Assembly (NCBI GenBank): GCA_031655335.1
Contig: CP134226.1
Span: 558,001-622,000, forward strand
Source of the DNA: Thalassospiraceae bacterium LMO-SO8
GTDB lineage: Bacteria > Pseudomonadota > Alphaproteobacteria > Rhodospirillales > Casp-alpha2
Length of the DNA: 64,000 nt
Direction: 5' to 3'
The translations under genes were made by a program, and so were the position numbers. The number at the start of each line of letters is the position of its first letter. The first letter of the stretch is position 1. Shown here piece by piece: positions 28,394 through 39,725 of this stretch. Below the pieces are notes generated by a model that saw only the letters and a list, made by a program, of their open reading frames with translations, was not told the DNA's origin and searched no databases.

Positions 28394-28759
28394 GTGGGTC
28401 AGGCTGTTCCGTAAAATGTCCGCACGCGGCCTGTTACCCGGGCCGCCACCCCGGGATAACGCCCCGGGCGGGGGAAGTCAGGTGTTTTTCCCGGGTGGAC
28501 GCTATTGGTTGCGGATTTTTCGGGAAACCGGCTCGCCGAACCGGCACCAGCCGCAATGGCCGACACTACTTTCCGCTCAAAAATAGGAATAAATACTAGA
28601 CGTTGATCACAAGCCGCGCCATGGTCGAGGCGCACTTTCGAAAGAAGTATGGCCCGCCATCAGATGCAAAATGAGCGCGGCCATGGAACAGCTTTACTTT
28701 CATTGAAGTGGTATAAATAGAATATGGTATAAGTTATTAAGCTATTAGGACACTGCAAC
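28394..28759. other. Gap between recQ and the DUF1877 gene
   Basis: No gene is supported. The left half is GC-rich with repeated CCCGGG-centred short inverted repeats (about 28437-28495). The right half turns AT-rich (GTGGTATAAATAG, ATGGTATAAG near 28709-28732) and probably holds the promoter of the DUF1877 gene. No hexamer pair was convincing. Confidence 0.5.
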
Positions 28760-29305
28760 ATGGCAGCCCGAGGCGTCCACTTCGCGATATCGACCGAGCA
28801 GCGCGCGGGTCTGGAGTCCCAGGCTGACGACCAGGAACGGATATATTTCGTGCAGGATAAAATCGAAGGCCCCTGGGACAGGGACCACCTGCAAGAAACC
28901 GACAAGGCCTGGGACGCCATTCACCGGTGTTTAAGCGAGTGGCCGGCGGATACACCCTACTTCTATCCCGTGGCGGCCGAACACGGAACCTATGCCCTTC
29001 CCGAAGACCATGGCTCGTATCCGTTGAAGCTTGCCGTGCTTGGCGGCAAGCGGCTCCAGGAAAGCGAGTACGACTACTTCATTCGCCTGATCGAGCCTCA
29101 CGAGGTCTCCGACTTGGTTCCGGCACTCAAAGAGATCGACAAGTCAGCACTCCGAGCACGTTACTTCAAGCACTGTAAGGGTGCCTGGCCAGAATATGGG
29201 GAGGATGATTTCGGATACACATGGGAATACTTCGAAATGTTGCGTGACTTTTTTGAACGGATGAGTGGGAACGGCCGTGCCGTGATTTTCACCGCAGATC
29301 AATAA
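28760..29305 (+). CDS. DUF1877 family (YfbM-like) protein
   Basis: The 181-residue protein starts MAARGVHFAISTEQ and has ETDKAWDAIHRCL, LKLAVLGGKRL and a complete C-terminus ending GRAVIFTADQ, the typical DUF1877 order. Members are small cytoplasmic proteins of unknown role. The stop TAA (29303-29305) is followed in the same frame, without a gap, by a truncated HNH nuclease frame. The AT-rich upstream region differs from the surrounding genes, which suggests the segment was acquired. Confidence 0.85.
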   Translation: MAARGVHFAISTEQRAGLESQADDQERIYFVQDKIEGPWDRDHLQETDKAWDAIHRCLSEWPADTPYFYPVAAEHGTYALPEDHGSYPLKLAVLGGKRLQESEYDYFIRLIEPHEVSDLVPALKEIDKSALRARYFKHCKGAWPEYGEDDFGYTWEYFEMLRDFFERMSGNGRAVIFTADQ

Positions 29306-29791
29306 GTCCTGCCACGCCTAGGGACAGAACAGACCGCACCCGGATTAGCTGAAGACCAAACGCCCTACACTGGCGAATCAGAAAGAGAGCGTCTCCAACA
29401 ACTGACAAGCCGCATTGTGCGCGACAGGACATTCCGGCAGATCGTACTGCGCGCCTACGATGCGCGCTGCGCGATCACAGGTTTCAAGTTCATCAACGGT
29501 GGGGGACGAGCCGAGGTCGACGCGGCGCACATTCGGCCAGTGCAGTATGACGGCCCCGACATCATCAACAATGGAATCGCCCTGTCAGGCACCGCGCATT
29601 GGATGTTTGATCGTGGGTTGATCAGCCTAACGGATGACTTAAAAATCCTTATTTCCCGACAGGTCAACGATATCGACAGTGTGAAGTCCTTCATTAACAA
29701 AACAGGTCAAGCCACTCCGCCGCTACGGCCCACAGACAGACCGCATCCTCGCTTTCTTAGCTGGCACCGCGAAAAGTGCTTTAAGGCCTGA
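29306..29791 (+). pseudogene. 5'-truncated HNH endonuclease gene
   Basis: From the codon after the DUF1877 stop the same frame stays open for 161 codons. It encodes the C-terminal part of an HNH nuclease: FRQIVLRAYDARCAITGFK, then EVDAAHIRPVQYDGPD with the catalytic His, then NNGIALSGTAHWMFDRG. Full-length relatives have about 300 residues with an N-terminal domain that is missing here. There is no ATG; GTG 29417 could start a short product of 124 residues. It is best read as a remnant, though expression from GTG or by stop-codon readthrough cannot be excluded. Confidence 0.7.
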
Positions 29792-29920
29792 GTCATAATT
29801 TAAGGTCGCCTAGCCCCCGATCTCATTCCCCGATATATCGTTCACATATTTCTATTTGTCCCATCATCCCCGGCATGATCGACTGGCGTCCCCGCCCACC
29901 TCAGATCACGCGAGCCCGCC

Positions 29921-30622
29921 ATGCCCCCCATGCCCACCACCGACAACCCCATCGGCCATGACGTCGACCAGGAAGCGCGCGACGTCATGGACGCGCTCGA
30001 CGGCGGCGGGATCGCGATCATTCCGCTGAACGTCGCCTATGCCATCCTGGGCCGCACGGAGGGGGCGCTGCGCCGCATTTTCGAGGTCAAGCGGCGCAGT
30101 TTCGAGAAGCCCTCGGGCCTGTTCGGCTGCGCGGCCGCGTCGGCTGACCTGCACGTGCTGGACGCCGAGGCCCAGGCCATCCGCACCGCCCTGATCGAAG
30201 ACGCCGACCTGCCGTTTTCCATCGTCGCGGACTACCGGCGGGATCATCCGCTGCTGGCGGGGGTCGAGCCGTTCGTGCTGGAAACCTCGACCAAGGGGCC
30301 GACCATGGACATGCTGCTGAACGCGGGGCCGCTGCACAACGCGCTCGCCGAGTTGAGCCATGTGCGGGGCACGCCCGTGTTCGGGTCCAGCGCCAACCAG
30401 TCCCTGTCCGGGTCCAAATACACGGTCGCCGAGATCGAGCCCGAGGTGGTGGCCGCCGCCGACATCGTGATCGACCACGGGCGCTGCCGCGACGCCAACG
30501 ACCGGGGCCTGTCGTCGACCATCATCGACTTCCGCGACTACACGGTGGTCCGCGCCGGCTGCCGGTTCGACGAGATCGCGGCGTTCCTGGCCGAGCGTTT
30601 CGGGCGGCGCATCACCGCCTGA
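29921..30622 (+). CDS. YrdC/Sua5-family protein (threonylcarbamoyl-AMP synthase-like)
   Basis: The 233-residue protein has the YrdC fold. A KRRSFEKPSGLFGCAA motif corresponds to the KxR-SxKP nucleotide-binding region, and there is a VFGSSANQSLSG block near residue 165. Family members make threonylcarbamoyl-AMP for the t6A modification of tRNA, or are paralogues of unknown role. The sequence departs from the housekeeping TsaC/Sua5 consensus (FEKPSGL rather than RPKxxPL), so a paralogue of different function is likely. It is convergent with the GNAT-nitrilase gene after 6 nt. Confidence 0.75.
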   Translation: MPPMPTTDNPIGHDVDQEARDVMDALDGGGIAIIPLNVAYAILGRTEGALRRIFEVKRRSFEKPSGLFGCAAASADLHVLDAEAQAIRTALIEDADLPFSIVADYRRDHPLLAGVEPFVLETSTKGPTMDMLLNAGPLHNALAELSHVRGTPVFGSSANQSLSGSKYTVAEIEPEVVAAADIVIDHGRCRDANDRGLSSTIIDFRDYTVVRAGCRFDEIAAFLAERFGRRITA

Positions 30623-30628
30623 CGGCGG

Positions 30629-32197
30629 CTACCCCTGCCCGCCGCGCCAATCGATGCGGTAGAGGTCGAAGCGCCGGTCCCGCAGGTTCTGCACCGTGCC
30701 GGAATGGCGCGCCGTCCTCAGGTTATCCAGGCGCAGGTCGGCGAAGGCGACCATTTCCACGTTCGGCGTCGTGTCGGCGGCGATGCCGTCGCGCGCGAAG
30801 GACACGTCGCAGGGGGTCAGGATGCAGCTTTGCGCGTACTGGATGTCCATGTTGTCGACGTTGGGCAGGTTGCCCACGTTGCCGGCCAGGACAACGTACA
30901 TCTGGTTTTCCACGGCCCGCGCCTGCCCGCAATAGCGCACGCGCATGTAGCTTTGCCGCTCATCCGTGCAGAACGGCACGAACAAAATCTGTGCCCCCTG
31001 GTCGACCAGATGGCGGGACAGTTCGGGAAATTCGCAGTCGTAGCAGATGTTGACGCCGATCGGCCCGCAGTCGGTCATGATGGTCGAGACCTCCGTGCCG
31101 CCCTGGATATGCCACCAGTAGCGTTCGTTGGGCGTCGGGTGGATCTTGTCCTGACGGTGGATGGCGCCGTCGCGCAGGCAGACGTAACAGGTGTTCCGGA
31201 TGTCGCCGTTTTCTTCCCGCGAGGGGTGCGAGCCGCCGATGATGTTGATGTTGTAGCTGACGGCGAGGCCGCTCAGAAGTTCCTTCAGCGGCTCCGTATA
31301 GCGGGTCAGATGAGCGATCGCCTCCGACGCGGGGATCTGTTCGTTTTCGATGGACAGCAGTTGCAGGGTGAACAGTTCGGGAAACACCACGAAGTCGGAT
31401 TTGTAGTCGGCGACGACGTCGACGAAATATTCCACCTGGGCGGCGAATTCCTCGAACGACTTGAGCCGCCGCTGCTGATACTGCACCAGACTGACGCGGA
31501 CGGTGTCGACGGAACGGTTGCTTGGGCGCGACGATATCGGTTCGGGCGCGATGTATTTTGGATCGCGCCATACCAGATGCGCCGCATGGCCGCCCGATTC
31601 CGCGTCCGACGGCAGGTAGTCCTCGAGCACGCCGACAATTTCAAAACCGTTGCGCAGCTGGAACCCGAGCACGGAATCGCGCAGGTTCTTGGCCGCCACC
31701 GCATCGACATAGGCGCGGGGAGAGCCGATCTTCTTGGACCGCCGGGCGTATCCCGGGATGCGTCCGCCGAACACGATGCCCTTCAGGTGCAGTTCCGTGG
31801 CCAGCGCCTTGCGCGCCGCATACAGCCGCTGGCCGATGCGCAGGCCGCGGAAGTCGGGGTCGACGAAGACCTCCATGCCGTACAGCCAGTCGCCGGCCGG
31901 ATCGTGACGCGAGGCGAAGCCGTTGCCGGTGATCTGCCACCAGGTATGGTGGGCGAAGGCGATCTCCTCGGCGATGCGGAAGGTGGCGCAATAGCCGACG
32001 ACCTCATCCTCGTAGGTGGCGACGAACTGGCCTTGCGGGAAGTTGTTGATCTGCCCGCGCAGCTGGTCCGCCGAATAGGCGGCCATGGTGGGATAGACCT
32101 TTTTGTACAGCTTCAAGATCGCCGGCACGTCGCCTTCTCGTGCATGACGCACGACAAGTTTCGCCTTGGCTTCGTTGCTCGCGGTTTTGGTCGGCAT
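30629..32197 (-). CDS. Bifunctional GNAT acetyltransferase / carbon-nitrogen hydrolase
   Basis: In this 522-residue fusion, residues about 10-205 are a GNAT domain (ACETYLTRANSFERASE fold, motif A region FRGLRIGQRLYAAR). Residues about 230-510 are a nitrilase-superfamily domain with the Glu-Lys-Cys triad visible as FPELFTLQ, DKIHPTPNE and ICYDCEFPE. Such fusions are a known family; the natural substrate is not established. It stands as a single gene, with the deacetylase gene behind it on the same strand at 57 nt. Confidence 0.9.
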   Translation of the reverse strand: MPTKTASNEAKAKLVVRHAREGDVPAILKLYKKVYPTMAAYSADQLRGQINNFPQGQFVATYEDEVVGYCATFRIAEEIAFAHHTWWQITGNGFASRHDPAGDWLYGMEVFVDPDFRGLRIGQRLYAARKALATELHLKGIVFGGRIPGYARRSKKIGSPRAYVDAVAAKNLRDSVLGFQLRNGFEIVGVLEDYLPSDAESGGHAAHLVWRDPKYIAPEPISSRPSNRSVDTVRVSLVQYQQRRLKSFEEFAAQVEYFVDVVADYKSDFVVFPELFTLQLLSIENEQIPASEAIAHLTRYTEPLKELLSGLAVSYNINIIGGSHPSREENGDIRNTCYVCLRDGAIHRQDKIHPTPNERYWWHIQGGTEVSTIMTDCGPIGVNICYDCEFPELSRHLVDQGAQILFVPFCTDERQSYMRVRYCGQARAVENQMYVVLAGNVGNLPNVDNMDIQYAQSCILTPCDVSFARDGIAADTTPNVEMVAFADLRLDNLRTARHSGTVQNLRDRRFDLYRIDWRGGQG

Positions 32198-32254
32198 GTT
32201 GGTTCCTATGTTTTCATCATTGCGCCCGGGCCGCGGAATGCGGCGGGCGGTCGT

Positions 32255-32914
32255 CTAGGCGGCGCCGGCCGCCTCGGAAACGCAGGCATCGAAATCGCCC
32301 GTCACCCGGCCGCGCCGGAGCGGCAGGCAGGCGTCGGGGAAATCCTGGCGGAACACGCCGCCCAGGTCCCGCACCCGGCCGATGAAACGTTCCAGATGCG
32401 CCATGGCGCCTGTCGGCAGGTCGTGAACGACGATCAGCGCGTGGTCGAGGGACGTCAATTGCGCCATCGCCGTCTCGACCCATCCGTCCGGGTCGGCCCA
32501 GTCACGGGGAATGGCGTTCCACAGCACGCAGGTATAGCGGCCTTCGATCAGGTAGTCCGCGACGGGTCGGCTGAGGAGGTGCGGGCCGAGCGCCCCGCCG
32601 CCGCCGAACGGGCGGAACAGTTTGTCGGCATGGGCAAGATCGCCGATCAGGGCCTGGGTGCGGCCGATCTCGGCCTCGGGCACGTCCCCGCCCGGCAGGT
32701 TCCCCAAAGGGGTTTCGTGGCTATAGGTATGGTTGGCGATCCAATGCCCTTCGGCCGCGGCCCGTTGGGCCAGCTTGCGCCGGGCCGGATCGGCGATCTT
32801 GTGACCGAGAACGAAGAAACTGGCCGGGACTTCGGCCCGCGCCAGCACGTCGAGCACGCCCGGCGTCACGTCGGGTTCGGGCCCGTTGTCGAAGGTCAGG
32901 GTTACGTCGCGCAT
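32255..32914 (-). CDS. Polysaccharide deacetylase family protein
   Basis: The NodB-type motifs are TFDNGPEPDVTPGVLDVL at the N-terminus and ANHTYSHETPLGN with the metal-binding His-x3-His. The first motif has one Asp (FDNG rather than FDDG), a common variant. There are 219 residues and no signal peptide, so it would act in the cytoplasm unless exported by another route. The substrate (N-acetylated polysaccharide or small amide) cannot be told. Confidence 0.82.
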   Translation of the reverse strand: MRDVTLTFDNGPEPDVTPGVLDVLARAEVPASFFVLGHKIADPARRKLAQRAAAEGHWIANHTYSHETPLGNLPGGDVPEAEIGRTQALIGDLAHADKLFRPFGGGGALGPHLLSRPVADYLIEGRYTCVLWNAIPRDWADPDGWVETAMAQLTSLDHALIVVHDLPTGAMAHLERFIGRVRDLGGVFRQDFPDACLPLRRGRVTGDFDACVSEAAGAA

Positions 32915-32966
32915 GGCCCCAGCCTAGCGGAACGCGGGGCCGGAGGGAACGGCGGCGACGGGGGAA

Positions 32967-33548
32967 TCAGGCGGATTTCTTGACGAATTCGGTCAAAATG
33001 ACGATCTGCTGGCCGTTGACCCGGCCTTCGATCTGCGCCGCGTTGTCGCGCACCAGGGAAATGCCGCGCACGGCGGTACCGCGCTTGGCCGTGAAGTTGG
33101 CCCCCTTGACGGTCAGGTCCTTGATCAGGGTCACCGTATCGCCGGCCGCCAGCACCGCGCCGTGACAGTCGCGGTGCACGACTCCGTCGTCTGCCGCCCC
33201 GGCATCCGCGCCCGATTGCGCCCAGGCCAGGGTGTCGTCGTCCAGGTAAAGCTGGTCGAGAAGCTCCGCCGCCCAGGCCTCGGCCTTGAACCGGCTCAGG
33301 ATCCGCCAGGCCATGACCTGCACCGCCGGGACCGGGGTCCACATGCTGTCGGCCAGACACCGCCAATGACCGGCATCCATGGCCGCCGGGTCGCCGACCT
33401 GGGCCCGGCATGTCGCGCAGAGCAGCACGCAATCGTCCGCCGCGCCCGTGGACGCGGGCGGCACTTCGTACACCGCCAGATCATCGGTGGCGGCGCAAAG
33501 CTCGCAGGCGCCGCCGCTGCGGCCGTGGAGGTCGGTTTCCGTGGTCAT
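32967..33548 (-). CDS. PhnA/YjdM-like zinc-ribbon protein
   Basis: The N-terminal zinc ribbon has CELCAATDDLAVYEV and LLCATCRAQV. The C-terminal beta domain has HRDCHGAVLAAGDTVTLIKDL and ends in ILTEFVKKSA, the PhnA/YjdM pattern. Despite the name, these proteins have no proven role in phosphonate breakdown. ATG 33548 is used because a GGGAAA box precedes it; an upstream start adds five residues. 193 residues. Confidence 0.85.
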   Translation of the reverse strand: MTTETDLHGRSGGACELCAATDDLAVYEVPPASTGAADDCVLLCATCRAQVGDPAAMDAGHWRCLADSMWTPVPAVQVMAWRILSRFKAEAWAAELLDQLYLDDDTLAWAQSGADAGAADDGVVHRDCHGAVLAAGDTVTLIKDLTVKGANFTAKRGTAVRGISLVRDNAAQIEGRVNGQQIVILTEFVKKSA

Positions 33549-33639
33549 GTCGTTTTCCCGCAAAAGCCTGCAAAAGATCGAGCCGCCCCTTTAAAGGACC
33601 GCGGCCGAAAAGGAAAGAAAGACGGGACCGGGACGGCCT

Positions 33640-34848
33640 CTAGCGCAGCGCGGCGCAGGCGCGCTGGATGCGCTCGCAGGCCTGGGTCAGTTCCTCGACC
33701 GCCGCCGCATAGGAAATGCGGAAATAGGGCGACACGCCGTAGGCCCCACCGTGGACGGTGGCCACGCCCTCCGTCTCCAGCAGGTACATGACGAAATCGC
33801 GGTCGGTCTCGATCACCTGGCCCGACGGCGTCGTCTTGCCGATGACGCCCGCGCAGGAGGGATAGACGTAGAACGCCCCCTTGGGCACGGGGCAGGAAAT
33901 CCCCGGCGCCTGGTTGAGCATGGAGACCACCAGATCGCGCCGGTCCTCGAACGACTTGGACCGTTCGGCGACATAGTCCTGCGGCCCGTTCAGCGCCTCC
34001 ACCGCGGCGGCCTGGCTGACCGAGGCCGCGCCCACGGTGACCAGGGATTGCAGCTTGATCATCTGCTTGACCAGGGACGGGTGGGCCCCGGCGTAGCCGA
34101 TGCGCCAGCCGGTCATCGCAAACGCTTTCGACACGCCGTTGACGGTCACCGTACGGTCGAACAGTTTGGGCTCGACCTGGGCGATGGTCGCGAACTTCAG
34201 CCCGTCGAAGGCGATGTGCTCGTAGATGTCGTCGGCGATGATCCCGACGCGGGGATAGTCCAGCAGCACGTCGGCCAGCGCGCGCAAGTCGGCCTCTTCA
34301 TAGACGGCGCCCGTGGGATTGTTGGGCGAATTAAGCAGAAGCCAGCGCGTCTTCGGCGTGATCGCCTTGCGCAACTGGTCGGCCGTCAGCTTGAAATCGT
34401 GGTCCTCGGCACAGGGCACGATGACCGGCACGCCGCCCGCGAACTTGATCATGTCGATATAGGCCACGTAGTAGGGGGCCGGCAGGACGACCTCGTCCCC
34501 GTCGTCGGTCCCGGCGGTGAAGGCGTTGAAAATCACCTGCTTGGCGCCGTTGCCGACGATGATGTGGTCGCGCGTGTAGTCCAGGCCGTTCTCGCGCTTG
34601 AACTTGGCGATGATGGCGTCCTTCAGCGCGTTGGTCCCGCCGATGGGGGTATAGGTCGTCTGGCCCTCGCGCATGGCGCGGATCGCCGCCTCCATCACGT
34701 GGTCCGGCGTCGGAAAGTCCGGCTGGCCCGAGGACAGGGAGATGACGTCGCGCCCCGCTTCCTTCATTTCACGGGCGCGCTGCGTCATCACGGCGGAGGG
34801 CGAGGTTTCGATGCGGTCCATGCGGGCCGCGAATTCCAGATCGGTCAT
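33640..34848 (-). CDS. Class I PLP-dependent aminotransferase (aspartate aminotransferase type)
   Basis: The 402-residue fold-type I aminotransferase has LNSPNNPTGAVY, and the PLP lysine in GVSKAFAMTGWRIGYAG. The C-terminus has PYFRISYAAAVEELTQACER. It is close in layout to the alphaproteobacterial aspartate/prephenate aminotransferase subgroup (Ib). It acts on aspartate, glutamate or prephenate in the cytoplasm. The gene appears to be monocistronic. Confidence 0.9.
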   Translation of the reverse strand: MTDLEFAARMDRIETSPSAVMTQRAREMKEAGRDVISLSSGQPDFPTPDHVMEAAIRAMREGQTTYTPIGGTNALKDAIIAKFKRENGLDYTRDHIIVGNGAKQVIFNAFTAGTDDGDEVVLPAPYYVAYIDMIKFAGGVPVIVPCAEDHDFKLTADQLRKAITPKTRWLLLNSPNNPTGAVYEEADLRALADVLLDYPRVGIIADDIYEHIAFDGLKFATIAQVEPKLFDRTVTVNGVSKAFAMTGWRIGYAGAHPSLVKQMIKLQSLVTVGAASVSQAAAVEALNGPQDYVAERSKSFEDRRDLVVSMLNQAPGISCPVPKGAFYVYPSCAGVIGKTTPSGQVIETDRDFVMYLLETEGVATVHGGAYGVSPYFRISYAAAVEELTQACERIQRACAALR

Positions 34849-34923
34849 GGTGTTTCCTGCGGGCTGGCGTTTCTTGCGGGCTTGATTTTGCCCGGCCCCA
34901 TCGTCCCCGTTTTCAGAAAGCCG

Positions 34924-35322
34924 TCAAGAGCCTGCGCACTTCACGCATCGGCAGCCGGCCGGCCGGATGTACTCCTCGAAGTACTCCTTGCCGTAGTCGT
35001 AGGTGATTTCCTCGCCTTCCTTGATCGGCCGGATCGCCTCGATGGTGATGCGCTTTTCATCGTGGCTGACGAACGCCTTGGCGTTCGGGCGGCAGGAATG
35101 ATTGATGTAGCGCGCCAGGTTGGCGCGCGGCGAGCCGTCGATGTAATGCTTGTCGTTCAACTGAAACAGATAACGGTTCGGCTTCACATCGGCTTTCTTG
35201 GTGCTGAGACGCGGGCCGGTGTATTCGATCAGCTCCTCGCCCTTCTTGAAATCCCGGAGGGCGCGCAGGCCCAGGCCGGCGGACGAGCGGAAAACTTTGA
35301 AGTCTTTGTGCTTGTTGGTCAT
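34924..35322 (-). CDS. Small SET-domain protein (putative protein-lysine methyltransferase)
   Basis: A minimal SET domain fills the whole 132-residue protein: GLGLRALRDFKKGEELIEY, then ARYINHSCRPNAKAF (SAM and pseudoknot site) and EEITYDYGKEYF (catalytic Tyr). A post-SET-like cysteine cluster, CRCVKC, closes the C-terminus. SET proteins methylate lysines; bacterial targets are mostly unknown. It stands alone, between the aminotransferase and the urease genes, in the same orientation. Confidence 0.9.
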   Translation of the reverse strand: MTNKHKDFKVFRSSAGLGLRALRDFKKGEELIEYTGPRLSTKKADVKPNRYLFQLNDKHYIDGSPRANLARYINHSCRPNAKAFVSHDEKRITIEAIRPIKEGEEITYDYGKEYFEEYIRPAGCRCVKCAGS

Positions 35323-35391
35323 GCCAAATCCCGATGGTGAAAAGCGCGCGCCCTTGTACCAACAATAATGGCCGTTTTGGTCAAAACCGTG

Positions 35392-36032
<641 letters not shown>

Positions 36033-36036
<4 letters not shown>

Positions 36037-36707
36037 GATCTGAATAGCCTCGTGTACTGGGTTTCGTGGCGCATGGCGGCCACGTCGGAAAGAAAGGCGC
36101 AGCCGCCGAGGGCGGCAAGGTCGGCGGCCTGGGCGGCCTCGGCCGTATGGGCGACGGCGTCTTCCAACGCCGCCAGGACGCGCTGGCCGTCGGTCTGCCC
36201 CAAGGGGATCAGCCGCACGCCCGCGGAAATCAGGTTGGCCGCCACGGCATGGACATAGGCATGCAGGGCCGGGGCCAGCGGCAGGCCATGCCCGGCCGCC
36301 GCCCAGGCCACGGCGACGGGATAGGCGCAATCCCCCGGGATCAGCTGCGCATCGTCACCGTCCCAGGGCCAGCTCGCCCGCGTCGCCAGCAGAAAAGCGT
36401 TGCCCTGGGCCGTGGTCTCGAGCCGCCGTTCCGACGACGGGCAGAGCGCGACGGCGAGGTCGTTGATCGCCGCCAGCGCGGCCCCGTCCCCCGCCCGCGC
36501 CGCGTCATGGGTGCGGGCGAACAACACGGCGTCGGACCAGGCCCCGCCGTGATGCAGCAGATCGCGCAGCCAGCGTTCCAAACCCGCGCGGTCCGCCACC
36601 GCCCCCGTTTCCACCGCCCATTCCAGGCCGTGGCTGTAGGCGAAGGCGCCAACGGGATAGCCCGGCGACAGCCAGGCCAGGAGCCGGTAAAGCGATCCGC
36701 TATCCAT
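36033..36707 (-). CDS. ureF: Urease accessory protein UreF
   Basis: The helical UreF protein (224 residues from ATG 36707) has [23 protein letters not shown] at the N-terminus and [17 protein letters not shown] in the C-terminal half, both family hallmarks. It binds UreD and recruits UreG in the maturation complex. The start codon overlaps the 3' end of ureE by 8 nt; a longer start within ureE's His-rich tail codons is unlikely. Confidence 0.95.
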
Positions 36708-37203
36708 GGGAGTGTCCGTGATGATGGCCGTGGGAATGATCGTCGTCGCCGTGGTCGTGGCCGTGGGTGCGGCCATGGCCGTAGGCGCCGCCCTCCGGAT
36801 TGAAGGGGGCCGAGACATGGGCGACATGGGCGCCCAGCTTCACCAGCATGTCCTCGATCACATGGTCGCGGCGGATGCGCAAGCGGTCGCCCAGCAATTC
36901 CGTCGGCAGATGCCGGTTGCCCAGGTGCCAGGCGACGCGGACCAGATGATCGATGTCGTCGCAGGTGACTTCGGCCAGGGGCTCCGCCGCCGCCGTCACG
37001 GCGACCAGCCGGCCGTCCTCGAGCACCAGACCGTCGCCGTCGGCCAGCGCCTCGGCCTCCGCCAGGTCCAAAAGGAAGCCGAGGCCGCCCGTCCCGGTCA
37101 TGGCGAGCCGCCGCCGGTGACGATGGTCGAAATCGAGCACCACCGTATCGGCGGCCGGCCCCGACCAGTCCCCTTTCCGCTTGAGCGCCGTTGCCCGAAG
37201 CAT
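36700..37203 (-). CDS. ureE: Urease accessory nickel metallochaperone UreE
   Basis: The N-terminal domain has [16 protein letters not shown]. The C-terminal domain includes [19 protein letters not shown], with the conserved His, and the metal site [12 protein letters not shown]. The tail is extremely His-rich ([21 protein letters not shown] type), a nickel store common in some UreE proteins. It is 167 residues long. It delivers Ni to the UreG-urease complex. It is separated from ureC by a 148-bp gap that holds a repeat element. Confidence 0.96.
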   Translation of the reverse strand: MLRATALKRKGDWSGPAADTVVLDFDHRHRRRLAMTGTGGLGFLLDLAEAEALADGDGLVLEDGRLVAVTAAAEPLAEVTCDDIDHLVRVAWHLGNRHLPTELLGDRLRIRRDHVIEDMLVKLGAHVAHVSAPFNPEGGAYGHGRTHGHDHGDDDHSHGHHHGHSHG

Positions 37204-37230
37204 GTGCGTCTCCCCTTCAGATCAAGCCAT

Positions 37231-37329
37231 CCGCCCCCTCACCCTGCCCTCACCCCCTGGAAGGGGGAGAGGGTTACATAGGCTTGGCCCGGCGAAGCCG
37301 TGCCTAGCCGACGTTGGGTAAGGGGGCGG
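37231..37329. repeat. 99-bp element with 14-bp terminal inverted repeats
   Basis: CCGCCCCCTCACCC (37231-37244) pairs with GGGTAAGGGGGCGG (37316-37329) at 13 of 14 positions. Between them is another GGAAGGGGGAGAGGG/CCCTCACCCC set. It lies between ureC and ureE on an otherwise compact operon. Similar CCCTCACCCC and GGGGAGAGGG words occur in the gap at 48397-48523, suggesting a dispersed intergenic repeat family. Confidence 0.65.
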
Positions 37330-37351
37330 TTCATTCTCGCAACATCTTGCC

Positions 37352-39063
<1,712 letters not shown>

Positions 39064-39064
<1 letters not shown>

Positions 39065-39384
39065 TAGTTCGCTCCCCCGTCGAGATCGCCCATGACCTTT
39101 TGATTGAACCCGTAGACCTTGCGCGCACCCAGAAGCGGCACCAGGGTCACGTCGCGGGACTGGCCCGGTTCGAACCGCACGGCCGTGCCCGACGCGATGT
39201 CGAGCCGCATGCCCCGCGCCTGTTCCCGGTCGAAGTCGAGGGCCGGGTTGGTTTCGTAGAAATGATAGTGGCTGCCGACCTGGACCGGACGGTCGCCCGT
39301 GTTGGCGACGGTCAGGGTCACGGTGGGCTGGCCCGCGTTCAATTCGATGTCGCCGGGGGCCGCGATGATTTCACCTGGGATCAT
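39064..39384 (-). CDS. ureB: Urease beta subunit
   Basis: The 106-residue protein starts [16 protein letters not shown] and has [19 protein letters not shown] and GYNGAANG-type end sequence [14 protein letters not shown]. These match UreB of three-subunit ureases. It forms the (alpha-beta-gamma)3 urease with ureA and ureC products. It lies 11 nt after ureA and overlaps ureC by one base. Confidence 0.97.
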
Positions 39385-39395
39385 GGCGTCCTCCC

Positions 39396-39698
39396 TCAGC
39401 GGATCGGGTTGTGGACGGTGACCAGCTTGGTCCCGTCGGGAAAGGTGGCTTCGACCTGCACGTCGTGGATCATCTCGGGAATCCCCTCCATGACCTGATC
39501 GCGGGTGATGACATGGGCCCCCGCCTCCATCAGGTCGGCGACGGATCGCCCGTCGCGGGCGCCCTCGACCACGAAGTCGGAAATCAGCGCGATGGCTTCC
39601 GGGTGGTTCAGCTTGACCCCCCGTTCCAGCCGCCGGCGCGCCACCATCGCCGCCATGGCGATCAGCAGCTTGTCCTTTTCTCTGGGTGTCAGGTTCAT
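39396..39698 (-). CDS. ureA: Urease gamma subunit
   Basis: The 100-residue protein begins [27 protein letters not shown] and has [21 protein letters not shown], typical of UreA. It is part of the urease structural core. Ribosome-binding sequence GGAGGCT lies just upstream. Its presence as a separate gene shows the bacterial three-subunit type and not the fused type. Confidence 0.97.
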   Translation of the reverse strand: MNLTPREKDKLLIAMAAMVARRRLERGVKLNHPEAIALISDFVVEGARDGRSVADLMEAGAHVITRDQVMEGIPEMIHDVQVEATFPDGTKLVTVHNPIR

Positions 39699-39725
39699 GG
39701 AGCCTCCCTTTATCTTCTTTGACGT

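Noticed and set aside
29417-29791. Independent intact HNH gene starting at GTG
   Set aside because: The homologous region begins earlier in the same frame and the N-terminal domain is missing, so a truncated gene is a better description.
30704-32983. 759-codon plus-strand frame opposite the GNAT-nitrilase and deacetylase genes
   Set aside because: Both minus-strand genes have intact catalytic motifs. The plus frame is His/Gly/Arg-rich and runs across a gene boundary, which is typical of a GC shadow.
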